Positions 1 to 6,850 of a DNA stretch of 37,170 nucleotides are shown here, piece by piece. The notes beneath the pieces were generated by a model. The model searched no databases. It was not told the DNA's origin and worked only from the letters and a program-made list of their open reading frames with translations. Where the stretch lies: IMG/VR virus record IMGVR_UViG_3300034344_000006, positions 1-37,170 of that record; one strand, 5' to 3'. Position numbers and translations under genes: made by a program. The stretch's first letter is position 1, and every line of letters starts with the position of its first letter. The stretch comes from a virus.

Positions 1-1896
1 ATGGCAAAAGCCCGGCGGTACAGTCTGGCCGGTAAGCTGGCCACTAACACTAAAATCCTCGGCACCCCGCAGAAAGACCCGGCGGGCGATACCCTGGTGC
101 GGAAGCTTACGCGGCCGCAGACGCCCACCAAAAACCGGGCAGAGCATCGCCATACGCCGCAGAACGCGTGGGAGGATTTCTTGGCACTGTACGCGTATTG
201 TGATCAGGATACCGTCGCCGAGGATAACGTCAGCGCGCACATTCCCGATCTGACGCCGGATGAGCTGGCCACCTGGCAGCTCGATCAGACGATTAACGCC
301 CGCGGTGTGCAGGTCGATATCGTGACGCTCGACGCCGCCATTGATATCCTCGAACAGACCGAGATCAGCTATAACGAAGAGCTTAAACAGATTACCGGCG
401 GACGGGTGCTGGCGGCCAGTGAACTGCCCGCAATGCAAGACTGGCTATCCGCCGTACATGGCGTCGGTATGCCCAACATGCAGAAAGAGACCATCGCTGA
501 GACCCTGAAATCAGGACGCATGCCGCCGGAAGCCCGTCGCGTTCTTGAGATACGGCAGACACTCGGCGCGGCCAATGTCAAAAAGCTGCGCACGCTCAAG
601 CTACAAGTCAGCAATGACGGACGGTTGCGCGACCAGTACATGTATTGCGGGGCGGATCGGACAGGCCGCGCATCGGCCGGCGGCGTGCAGCTGCAGAACA
701 TTACGGCCAAGGGGCCGAAGACGGCCTGCTGTGAGGATGTCACCTGCGGAAAGATTTTCGGCCGGGATGCTCTCCGGCTGCAGCCGCCAGATGGTGGCAT
801 ACCCCACTGCCCCCGTTGCGGGTCGTCGCTATGGCGTGACCTCTCAGACTGGACCATCGAAGCCGTCGAGCAGGCCATCGAGGACATTCAGCTCCGAGAC
901 CTGGCACATATTGAACGGGTATGGGGCGACCCCATAGCGCTGCTCTGCGGCTGCCTGCGCGGGCTGTTCATCGCCAAGGAAGGGCACAAGCTGGTGTGTT
1001 GCGACTTCTCCGCCATCGAGGCGGTTGCGGCGGCCTGTCTCGCCCGCTGCCAATGGCGCATCAAAGTGTTCAGCACGCACGGCAAGATATACGAGGAGAG
1101 CGCCGCCAATGCTACCGGCATCCCGTTCGAAGAGATCCTTGAGTACAAGCGGGCTAACGGCATGCACCACCCCGCCAGAAAGACGATCGGGAAGGTTCGA
1201 GAGCTCGCCGGAGGTTATGGCGGGTGGGTCGGGGCGTGGAAAAACTTCGGCGCCGATGAGTTCATGACCGACGATGAGATCAAAGTCGACGTGCTTAAGT
1301 GGCGCAACGAATCCCCGGAGATAGTCGAGATGTGGGGCGAGCAGTTCCGCTGGTGCGGCCCCGGTAAGTGGGACTACCGGCCGGAACTGTTCGGATTGGA
1401 AGGCGCAGTGATTAACGCCATCCTGCACCCCGGCCAGTGTTTCAGCCATATCGACATTACGTACGGCGTCTGGGATGACATACTGTTTTGTCGCCTGCCG
1501 TCCGGTCGATACCTGCACTACCACCGCCCCCGCCTGTCGAACGCCCAGGACAAGCTCAAACGCGGCCCGAGCTACCAGATAACCTTCGAGGGGTATAACT
1601 CCAATTCGGCGAAGGGGCCTGTCGGGTGGCACCGTATGGAGACATATGGGGGACGGTTGTTCGAGAACGTCGTTCAGGCGGTCAGTGCCGACATACAGTT
1701 CGAGGCGCTTAAGCGCTGCGAGGCACGCGGATACCCGATCGTTATGCACACCCACGACGAGGGGTCTGCCGAGGTGCCGGTAGGCTTCGGTAGCGTCGCA
1801 GAGATGGCGGCGATCATGTCCGAACGGCCCGCGTGGGCAAGCTGGTGGCCGCTACGAGCTGCGGGCTGGGAACATAAACGATATCAGAAGGATTAG
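1..1896 (+). CDS. Family A DNA polymerase (phage PolI type), 5' truncated by window edge
   Basis: This is the replicative DNA polymerase of the phage. Polymerase motif A is CDFSAIEA with D335 and E340. Motif B runs from R393/K394 through K398 to the GYGG at 405-408. Motif C is HTHDE with H585, D586 and E587. Near the start, Y66-x3-D70 (YCDQD) fits the last motif of the 3'-5' exonuclease, but the first two exonuclease motifs are missing, so the gene almost certainly begins upstream and the ATG at base 1 is internal. An unusual cysteine-rich insert (C243, C244, C249, C270, C273) lies just before motif A and could bind zinc. The next ORF follows after 2 bases. Family assignment is firm; the true start is not visible. 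Confidence 0.93.
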   Translation: MAKARRYSLAGKLATNTKILGTPQKDPAGDTLVRKLTRPQTPTKNRAEHRHTPQNAWEDFLALYAYCDQDTVAEDNVSAHIPDLTPDELATWQLDQTINARGVQVDIVTLDAAIDILEQTEISYNEELKQITGGRVLAASELPAMQDWLSAVHGVGMPNMQKETIAETLKSGRMPPEARRVLEIRQTLGAANVKKLRTLKLQVSNDGRLRDQYMYCGADRTGRASAGGVQLQNITAKGPKTACCEDVTCGKIFGRDALRLQPPDGGIPHCPRCGSSLWRDLSDWTIEAVEQAIEDIQLRDLAHIERVWGDPIALLCGCLRGLFIAKEGHKLVCCDFSAIEAVAAACLARCQWRIKVFSTHGKIYEESAANATGIPFEEILEYKRANGMHHPARKTIGKVRELAGGYGGWVGAWKNFGADEFMTDDEIKVDVLKWRNESPEIVEMWGEQFRWCGPGKWDYRPELFGLEGAVINAILHPGQCFSHIDITYGVWDDILFCRLPSGRYLHYHRPRLSNAQDKLKRGPSYQITFEGYNSNSAKGPVGWHRMETYGGRLFENVVQAVSADIQFEALKRCEARGYPIVMHTHDEGSAEVPVGFGSVAEMAAIMSERPAWASWWPLRAAGWEHKRYQKD

Positions 1897-1898
1897 CC

Positions 1899-2102
1899 AT
1901 GCAACCGGATAACTTAAGGGTCACCGCTGAGATTACCCGGGTGATCGGTAGTCGTGAGGAACGTCAACTCGCCAAACTCTACGAAAGCGGCGAGAAAATG
2001 TACGGCCTTATCGATCAATTTCAGTGGATGCCCTGCATCGTAACGGGAAGGACGGTAGATACTGAATCGGTTACGTACGACCTGTTGATGGTCAGTAAGT
2101 AG
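1899..2102 (+). CDS. Small hypothetical protein, 67 aa
   Basis: I do not recognise this protein. It starts two bases after the polymerase stop and has an AAGGA Shine-Dalgarno inside the polymerase 3' end, so it is probably translated from the same message. The product is charged, has no membrane segment or signal peptide, and includes a REERQLAKLYESGEKMYGL stretch that looks helical. Small phage proteins of this kind, beginning with residues like IGSREERQ, often accompany replication genes, but no function can be given. Base composition matches the polymerase, not the AT-richer island that follows. Confidence 0.7.
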   Translation: MQPDNLRVTAEITRVIGSREERQLAKLYESGEKMYGLIDQFQWMPCIVTGRTVDTESVTYDLLMVSK

Positions 2103-2140
2103 TACTACGTACGTAACGGTTGGCTTAACTCAGGCATACA

Positions 2141-2210
2141 CATAACGACCAAGCTCAGTTGTTGCGCAGGAGCGCAGCGACGGAGCAATCAACTGGAGCT
2201 AAGTGTTATG
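2141..2210 (+). mobile_element. attC-like integron recombination site (imperfect palindrome)
   Basis: The 70-base stretch folds as an imperfect palindrome with attC layout. The outer arms CATAAC and GTTATG match the R''/R' simple sites. The inner arms AGCTCAGTTG and CAACTGGAGCT match L''/L', and one arm has an extra G as an unpaired base. The stem continues with TTGC/GCAA past another unpaired base, and a GC-rich centre separates the halves. Unpaired bases on one arm are a hallmark of attC sites recognised by IntI integrases. The GTTATG end overlaps the ATG of the methyltransferase gene, as expected at the front of a cassette. Structure is seen directly; integron origin is inferred. Confidence 0.6.
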
Positions 2211-2702
2211 CCATTTCCTAGAATTTTAGACCCTTGTTGTGGGAGCCGTATGATGTGGAAAGACCGGGACAACAAAGACGTAGTGTTTGGCGATTGCAGG
2301 ACTGAGACAATAACTGTTACTGACCGTAGCAACGGGAAACAGGACGGGACAAGGACTCTCAAAATTGAGCCAGACACATTGATGGACTTTAGAGAGATAC
2401 CTTTCCAAGACGGAACTTTTAAGCTTGTGGTTTTTGACCCTCCGCATCTGCATACCGCTGGACCAAAAAGCTGGCTCGCGGCAAAATACGGCAAACTGTC
2501 GGAAAACTGGAGAGAAGATCTAAAGCGTGGGTTTGATGAGTGTTTTAGAGTCTTAGAGTCAGGCGGGGTGCTGGTGTTTAAGTGGAATGAAACACAGGTA
2601 AAACTGCAAGAAGTAGTTAAATTGGCACCGCAACAGCCTCTTTTTGGGCATTTGTCTGGGCGGAAAGGGCTAACCCACTGGCTAGTTTTTATGAAGGCAT
2701 AA
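2208..2702 (+). CDS. Class I SAM-dependent methyltransferase
   Basis: This 164-aa protein has an N-terminal DPCCGSRM, which fits the SAM-binding glycine-rich loop (motif I), and a central FDPPH that fits the catalytic DPP-type motif IV of N6-adenine or N4-cytosine amino methyltransferases. The C-terminal FRVLESGGVLVFKWNE is the usual strand of a Rossmann methyltransferase. There is no target recognition domain, so substrate is uncertain: DNA or small RNA are both possible. The ATG lies inside the R' arm of the attC-like site and the stop lies inside a second CATAACG. Sampled base composition is lower than the polymerase (28 of 60 against 36 of 60 G+C), which suggests recent acquisition. It may protect phage DNA from host restriction. 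Confidence 0.85.
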   Translation: MPFPRILDPCCGSRMMWKDRDNKDVVFGDCRTETITVTDRSNGKQDGTRTLKIEPDTLMDFREIPFQDGTFKLVVFDPPHLHTAGPKSWLAAKYGKLSENWREDLKRGFDECFRVLESGGVLVFKWNETQVKLQEVVKLAPQQPLFGHLSGRKGLTHWLVFMKA

Positions 2703-2708
2703 CGACCA
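2698..2708 (+). repeat. Second copy of CATAACGACCA overlapping the methyltransferase stop
   Basis: The 11 bases CATAACGACCA are identical to the left arm of the attC-like site at 2141-2151 and include the stop codon of the methyltransferase gene. In integron cassettes the R'' end of attC commonly overlaps or closely follows the stop codon. I could not find a matching L'/R' right half downstream, so this may be a truncated site. A third CATAAC, without the ACGACCA extension, overlaps the stop of the next gene at 3170-3175. Confidence 0.45.
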
Positions 2709-2754
2709 GCATGTGCCGCCTGCGGGCCGAGCACGCGAAACCTTGAGAGGATAA

Positions 2755-3174
2755 ATGACAATGAACGAAACCACCGTAAACACCGAAGTAGCAGGTCGGA
2801 ACAATGCACTTGTTATGCCTATTCAGCCTATTAGGACTGATGAACGAGGCGTGCAACGCTTCGTGCCAAACAGGATAGTAGAGAAGCTTTTAGAAACCTC
2901 TACCCTTGACTTGAATAGCATCGCCTGCATGGATTTTACACAGGCAGAACATGAACAGCTTGCCCAACTTATCGGCTACTCAGTTTCTGGCTTTGGCAGC
3001 TTAAGTTACGTGAGCGACGAAACCTACGCGACTGCTGAAAAAATGGCTGAAGGCAAAAGCGAACTCGAAGCCAGGAACGAACACTTGAGAGAAACCCTTG
3101 ACCAAGTTCGGGGCGGAGTGAAGGAGGCAGCTACGGTTCTCTTTAGAATCCACCCGGATGATCTTGAGGCATAA
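2755..3174 (+). CDS. Conserved phage hypothetical protein, 139 aa
   Basis: The start has a GAGAGG ribosome-binding site at 2745-2750; the ATG at 2755 is taken, and the second ATG at 2761 is nearly as good. The central stretch QLAQLIGYSVSGFGSLSYVS followed by a helical, charged, probably coiled-coil region resembles a family of uncharacterised small proteins found in phages and prophages; I know no function for it. It has no membrane segment. It lies in the AT-richer island with the methyltransferase and is the last rightward gene before the convergent junction. Its stop codon is also inside a GCATAAC. Confidence 0.72.
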   Translation: MTMNETTVNTEVAGRNNALVMPIQPIRTDERGVQRFVPNRIVEKLLETSTLDLNSIACMDFTQAEHEQLAQLIGYSVSGFGSLSYVSDETYATAEKMAEGKSELEARNEHLRETLDQVRGGVKEAATVLFRIHPDDLEA

Positions 3175-3181
3175 CATCTGA

Positions 3182-3204
3182 ATAGACGGAAAATCGCCGT
3201 CTAT
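3182..3204. terminator. Perfect 8-bp hairpin at the convergent junction, possible bidirectional terminator
   Basis: ATAGACGG and CCGTCTAT are perfect inverted repeats around a 7-base loop, 8 bases after the stop of the last rightward gene. There is no clear T-tract on either side, so it is not a textbook intrinsic terminator. Its place between two converging transcription units makes a termination or mRNA-end role likely. The rest of 3205-3276 shows nothing I can name. Confidence 0.45.
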
Positions 3205-3276
3205 CATGATAAATCTGAGATACATCTTTAGCGCATACCAGGCAGGGTAACGGTGGGACTCGAGGGTCTAATTATA

Positions 3277-3843
3277 TTATTTTAACACTCCCAATAACTG
3301 AGCGATCCCGCCGATAGGCTGGCCAGCGGCGGCGGTGTAGCGGGCTTTCTTTTCCGCTGATCGTTTTCCGAAATAATACCGGAGTAACTCTGTAGGCGTA
3401 GCGATTATGGCCAAAGCCAAGGGCCACGAATCGGCCAGCTCTTTCAGCGTTGCGGTAGCTTCCGTCACGATGGCGTACGCCCACACCGAAACGAACACTA
3501 CGATAACGAAAGCAACGATACACGCCATCAGTTTAGCCACCCAGGGCCGCGTACTGTTCCCCGTGGCGTCGGCTTCCGATAACGATTTCTGTATGCTCGC
3601 CCAGCCGTTAATCTCTGCGATCTCAACGTCGAGTTGTTTTTCCATCAGAGACCCGCGCTGTTCCGGAGGCAGACGGCCGACCGCATTGCGCATCTCAGCA
3701 CCGGTTGCAGTTTCCGGCAACTGTTCGCTGTCAGGTAGGACGGCGTTAATCGCCCCGAGAATAGCCGGGCCGCCGGGAATGAGTGTCGACGCCAGGGTGA
3801 GCGCCGGGCCTTTGATTGTGTCGAACAGTTTGCCGAAGTCCAT
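3277..3843 (-). CDS. Holin-like protein (3TM GTA-type holin family)
   Basis: This 188-aa protein has a long hydrophobic segment at about 102-126, a second at about 139-155, and then the basic RYYFGKRSAEKK, a signature I associate with the family called holin of 3TMs for gene-transfer release (PF11351). The N-terminal third is glycine/proline-rich and amphipathic. It would sit in the inner membrane and release the endolysin. The start is placed at MDFGKLF, which has the strong SD AAGGGGGG, instead of an ATG 20 codons upstream with no such site and inside the preceding gene. It starts 1 base after the stop of the 80-aa membrane protein and is the last late gene. Family call is good; holin activity is inferred. 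Confidence 0.82.
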   Translation of the reverse strand: MDFGKLFDTIKGPALTLASTLIPGGPAILGAINAVLPDSEQLPETATGAEMRNAVGRLPPEQRGSLMEKQLDVEIAEINGWASIQKSLSEADATGNSTRPWVAKLMACIVAFVIVVFVSVWAYAIVTEATATLKELADSWPLALAIIATPTELLRYYFGKRSAEKKARYTAAAGQPIGGIAQLLGVLK

Positions 3844-3844
3844 G

Positions 3845-4087
3845 TTATCCCCCCTTAACTTTGAACACCGCAACAGCGGATAATATGATCGCGCCAAGAA
3901 CAACCAGACCGATAAATGCTTTGGTAAATATGCCTCTGGCGGTGGTCCAGGACCCCACTACCTCCCGCATCGCTAAATGATCCTGGTAATGTGTCTCGGG
4001 ATCAATCCAGAAATTATGATGTGTCGACTGGATGTGCTTGACCATCTCGTCGGCAATTTGTTTCGTCTCTTCAGGAGTTAAGGACAT
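3845..4087 (-). CDS. Small membrane protein of the lysis cassette (candidate second holin or holin regulator)
   Basis: This 80-aa protein has a soluble acidic/histidine-rich N-terminal half (QSTHHNFWIDPETHY) and one hydrophobic segment at about 57-76 that ends in a short basic tail. That layout matches small proteins often found next to phage endolysins. Its start overlaps the endolysin stop (TAATG) and its stop is 1 base from the holin start, so the three genes form one translationally coupled lysis cassette. It lacks the N-terminal anchor and long periplasmic part of an Rz spanin and has no lipobox, so it is not a spanin. Holin regulator or pinholin are possible; neither is shown. Confidence 0.72.
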   Translation of the reverse strand: MSLTPEETKQIADEMVKHIQSTHHNFWIDPETHYQDHLAMREVVGSWTTARGIFTKAFIGLVVLGAIILSAVAVFKVKGG

Positions 4088-4614
4088 TACGACACCCTAT
4101 TCTTAAACCAGCCATAGATAAAGCGCTCGTCTTTCTCGCGACGTTCTGCGAGTTCAACGTAAAACGCACCTTGTAAACAGTTCAACATCTTGACCAGCAC
4201 GCTCTCATCGCGTTCCAGCAAGCAGGTTTTCAACCGGGCCACCGTAACGGGGCCGACGTTACCGTCGACAGTGATGTCGTCATACAGCCGACCCCGATCA
4301 TTCAGAGCATTGAGCGAACGTTGTAGGAATTTACCGGCACGCTTTACGCCCATATTGACGGCGGTGTCGACGACCTCAGCCGCTACCGCTTCCGACAGTG
4401 CCAGGAGATCGTCGCCCCGTACTGAGTTCCAATATTTATCGGCGTAGATGACGAAGGCCGTGTCGCGGGAGAGCTCTTTCATCGAGTCGAAGTAGCCGTA
4501 CGCGCGGGCCACGTTCTCAGTGATGCCGAATCGTGTGGCTCCGCCCGAGTCGGTCGGATCGTTGGTGTAACCGCCCTCAGCGGCGAGGATTGCGTTAATG
4601 ATTTTAGTTTTCAT
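4087..4614 (-). CDS. Endolysin, glycoside hydrolase family 108 (N-acetylmuramidase)
   Basis: This 175-aa enzyme would cleave the peptidoglycan glycan chain at the end of infection. The N-terminal AEGGYTNDPTDSGGATRFGI fits the GH108 signature, with E13 as the likely catalytic glutamate, and the C-terminal half (ITVDGNVGPVTVARL) fits the PG_binding_3 domain that accompanies it. There is no signal peptide or N-terminal membrane anchor, so export depends on the holin. It is followed by two membrane protein genes. The 69-base gap upstream, toward the tail spike, contains no gene; its leader has no clear SD, so this start rests on the protein match. Confidence 0.92.
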   Translation of the reverse strand: MKTKIINAILAAEGGYTNDPTDSGGATRFGITENVARAYGYFDSMKELSRDTAFVIYADKYWNSVRGDDLLALSEAVAAEVVDTAVNMGVKRAGKFLQRSLNALNDRGRLYDDITVDGNVGPVTVARLKTCLLERDESVLVKMLNCLQGAFYVELAERREKDERFIYGWFKNRVS

Positions 4615-4683
4615 GGTTCAATCGTCATTCATCCATGTGGATAGCCTAATCATTATTTAGCTCTGTAGTGGTTATGGCTTTCA

Positions 4684-6582
4684 TCATAATGAGGTATAGT
4701 CAGACATTCTTTCGATAATTACATTAAGAGTTTTGCTGGTTACAGTTATATCTGATCCTGTTGTATTGGTTGCTAAAACGCAGAAATAGCTTTGGCTTGC
4801 GGCGGTGGAAACAGTTACATCTAGTAATAATCCTGGTGTATATGAATCAGAAAAAGAAGCTTTGCCTACAGTCCCAGCCTGCCAGAAAGCAAATCCTATA
4901 GCTTGATCTGAAATAAGTGCAGATGTTGTCCCTGCTGTGACGGTTGCGGTTATTGTTTTTGTGTATGCTCTTTTCTGGAATAAAGCATTACCTTGAGCCG
5001 CTGAACCATCCCAATTACCATAAGCAGGAGTTAGAGAGCTGAAGTAAGAGTAATATGTTCCATTAATCGTTGAGTCAACAATGGTTAATAAAGTTCCTGA
5101 CGCAAACACGCAACCACTTAAATTAGATTGCTCAATCCGAATCCTCTGGGTTGTCCCTCCACCTGTACTTTTAATTCCGTCATTTGTAGAAGCCCCGGTA
5201 CATTGCGTCAGTGTAAGTGCAACAGGATTAGAGGCTATATTTATTCCACCCGTCCCATTTAAGTACATGTTTCGGATATCTAAAGTGCAATCATTTAACT
5301 CTAATGCGTAGGTGCTGGCAGACCCTTCAAAGTACGCAGTATCCATCGTCCCCTGCACATTCTCCATATAGGCCTGATATGTACCTGATACAGTATTGTT
5401 ATCCTGAATATTGAGATTCTTAAACGAAAATGTTCGTGAATTTAGTGGAGGCGCAATATATAAACCATAAGTATCATTACTTTGACTAGCAAAATCTTCA
5501 AATTGAAGCGTTGTGTAATATCCATTATCACCCGCATCATTAGGCGCTACCATGTAAACGCCCTTAACACAGTTTCTTACGATAATACTTTGAAGATCAG
5601 AGCCCCATATATTGTCTACATCAATTCCTATATTAAACCCTTCAACTTCTATCTCCCTTAATCGGTATAGGGCAGAAAAGATATTATCCGCAGTGCTGGC
5701 TAATCTTAATCCTGCTCCCGCAGTAGAACTGCTTGAGAATATATGCAATCCTTCAATAATATTCTGACCAATAGCATGGATAAAAGCGTCAGTCGAGGCC
5801 CAACCTGAAGCTGCTGTGGTTAGTTTTGTCGGGTGCTCTGATGTTCTACGGCCATCTCCTTTTACCTCTTTACCTACAGGAATAGTTAATACTTTCCCTG
5901 AAGCTGGCGCATCAGATATTAAATACTCCCCCTCTGAAACATGTACTGGCTTATCACCTGCAAAAGCAGTTTTGATGGCCGTAGACATATCTGTAGTGCC
6001 GGGAGTTGTATTAGTTCCTCCCCGTAAAGCCTCACCCCATTCATACTCGTAATTTACAACCCCTGTCTCGCCGGAATAAGGAGGATGGGAAACAAGATGA
6101 AACCCCTTAGTCCCATCATCTGTAGCAGTAGAGGCTAGATTCGCCTTTAATTGGTCAGAATCCACAAACCCCACGCCATCAAACCAAAACCCGTATGACT
6201 CACCCGCGACGAGGTACCCCGCCAGCAGTGCGACGCCGTTCGCATCCTTAAGACTCACCACCCCCAAACCCGCAATATTAACCGTCGACGCGCCGGTGTT
6301 CGTATTGCCCGCAACGAACCGGATCCGCATACCGTTAAAGTAGGCCGGTGGCGCACTCTTCGCCCCAACGGTCGACAGTACGTAGGCGTCCGCCGCACCG
6401 GTGTCGAGGTAGAAGTCACCGCCCGCAGCGTAGGCCGCGATAGCCTTCCCGAGCTGATTGAGGTCAGCGCCCGACAGCGTGATGCCGGTGCTCTCGATGA
6501 CATTCTGGATCTCGCTCGCCACCTCGTCCCACTCTGCGGCGGTGAGGACGTTACCGGTGACTTTATCGTTTAAGTCTTGCAT
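4684..6582 (-). CDS. Tail fiber/spike with phage-binding N-terminus and probable beta-helix receptor domain
   Basis: This 632-aa protein starts with about 140 residues closely similar to the N-terminus of the second fiber (shared SEIQNVIE, DLNQLGK, ADAYVLSTVG, GNTNTG). This part is probably the virion attachment domain. The remainder is rich in Asn, Thr, Ser and Gly with repeated short strands (for example around residues 250-500), as in right-handed beta-helix tailspikes that bind or cut surface polysaccharide. Base composition changes sharply: a sample from the N-terminal part is 41 of 60 G+C, one from the body 20 of 60. This fits replacement of the receptor-binding body by horizontal transfer. 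No catalytic residues could be assigned. Confidence 0.85.
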   Translation of the reverse strand: MQDLNDKVTGNVLTAAEWDEVASEIQNVIESTGITLSGADLNQLGKAIAAYAAGGDFYLDTGAADAYVLSTVGAKSAPPAYFNGMRIRFVAGNTNTGASTVNIAGLGVVSLKDANGVALLAGYLVAGESYGFWFDGVGFVDSDQLKANLASTATDDGTKGFHLVSHPPYSGETGVVNYEYEWGEALRGGTNTTPGTTDMSTAIKTAFAGDKPVHVSEGEYLISDAPASGKVLTIPVGKEVKGDGRRTSEHPTKLTTAASGWASTDAFIHAIGQNIIEGLHIFSSSSTAGAGLRLASTADNIFSALYRLREIEVEGFNIGIDVDNIWGSDLQSIIVRNCVKGVYMVAPNDAGDNGYYTTLQFEDFASQSNDTYGLYIAPPLNSRTFSFKNLNIQDNNTVSGTYQAYMENVQGTMDTAYFEGSASTYALELNDCTLDIRNMYLNGTGGINIASNPVALTLTQCTGASTNDGIKSTGGGTTQRIRIEQSNLSGCVFASGTLLTIVDSTINGTYYSYFSSLTPAYGNWDGSAAQGNALFQKRAYTKTITATVTAGTTSALISDQAIGFAFWQAGTVGKASFSDSYTPGLLLDVTVSTAASQSYFCVLATNTTGSDITVTSKTLNVIIERMSDYTSL

Positions 6583-6583
6583 G

Positions 6584-6850
6584 TTATTTGACCCTATACT
6601 TGAAACCGATCAGATTAAATCCGCCGCCCTGTTCCGTTTTCGTAAAGCCGCTGTTGTGCCGGAAGAATATTTTAGTCCGGTCGTATTCAAGACCGGCCTC
6701 TACTTCAAAAATCGATTGCCCCAGGTCGATCTCGGGCGCGTCTAGCCGGATAGAATGAACGGCCGCCCCAACTTCGACATATCCGTCATCATGATACGCC
6801 GCACCGGAAAGCATTAAAGACATGCCTATGATCAGATCGGTGGCGTTCAT
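6584..6850 (-). CDS. Small beta-rich hypothetical protein between the two fibers, 88 aa
   Basis: The start is set at MNATDL because its ATG overlaps the stop of the upstream fiber gene by four bases (ATGA); a longer reading adds ten residues inside that gene. After a weakly hydrophobic N-terminus (DLIIGMSLMLSGAAYH) come alternating strands typical of beta-barrel or beta-sandwich proteins, ending in GGGFNLIGFKYRVK, an outer-membrane-like C-terminus. I have an impression of similar small proteins beside phage tail fibers, but no function is known to me. A virion surface protein or an exported protein that alters the host surface are both possible. Confidence 0.68.
   Translation of the reverse strand: MNATDLIIGMSLMLSGAAYHDDGYVEVGAAVHSIRLDAPEIDLGQSIFEVEAGLEYDRTKIFFRHNSGFTKTEQGGGFNLIGFKYRVK

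Noticed and set aside
844-1755. 303-codon open frame antisense to the DNA polymerase
   Set aside because: It mirrors the polymerase codons, has no SD and no recognisable domain. The sense frame carries all three polymerase motifs.
2099-2115. Palindromes GTAGTACTAC and TACGTACGTA as an operator
   Set aside because: They are short, unrepeated elsewhere in the control region and overlap a stop codon; kept only as an island-edge mark.
3844-3903. N-terminal extension of the holin by 20 residues
   Set aside because: It lies inside the preceding membrane protein gene, while MDFGKLF has a strong SD.
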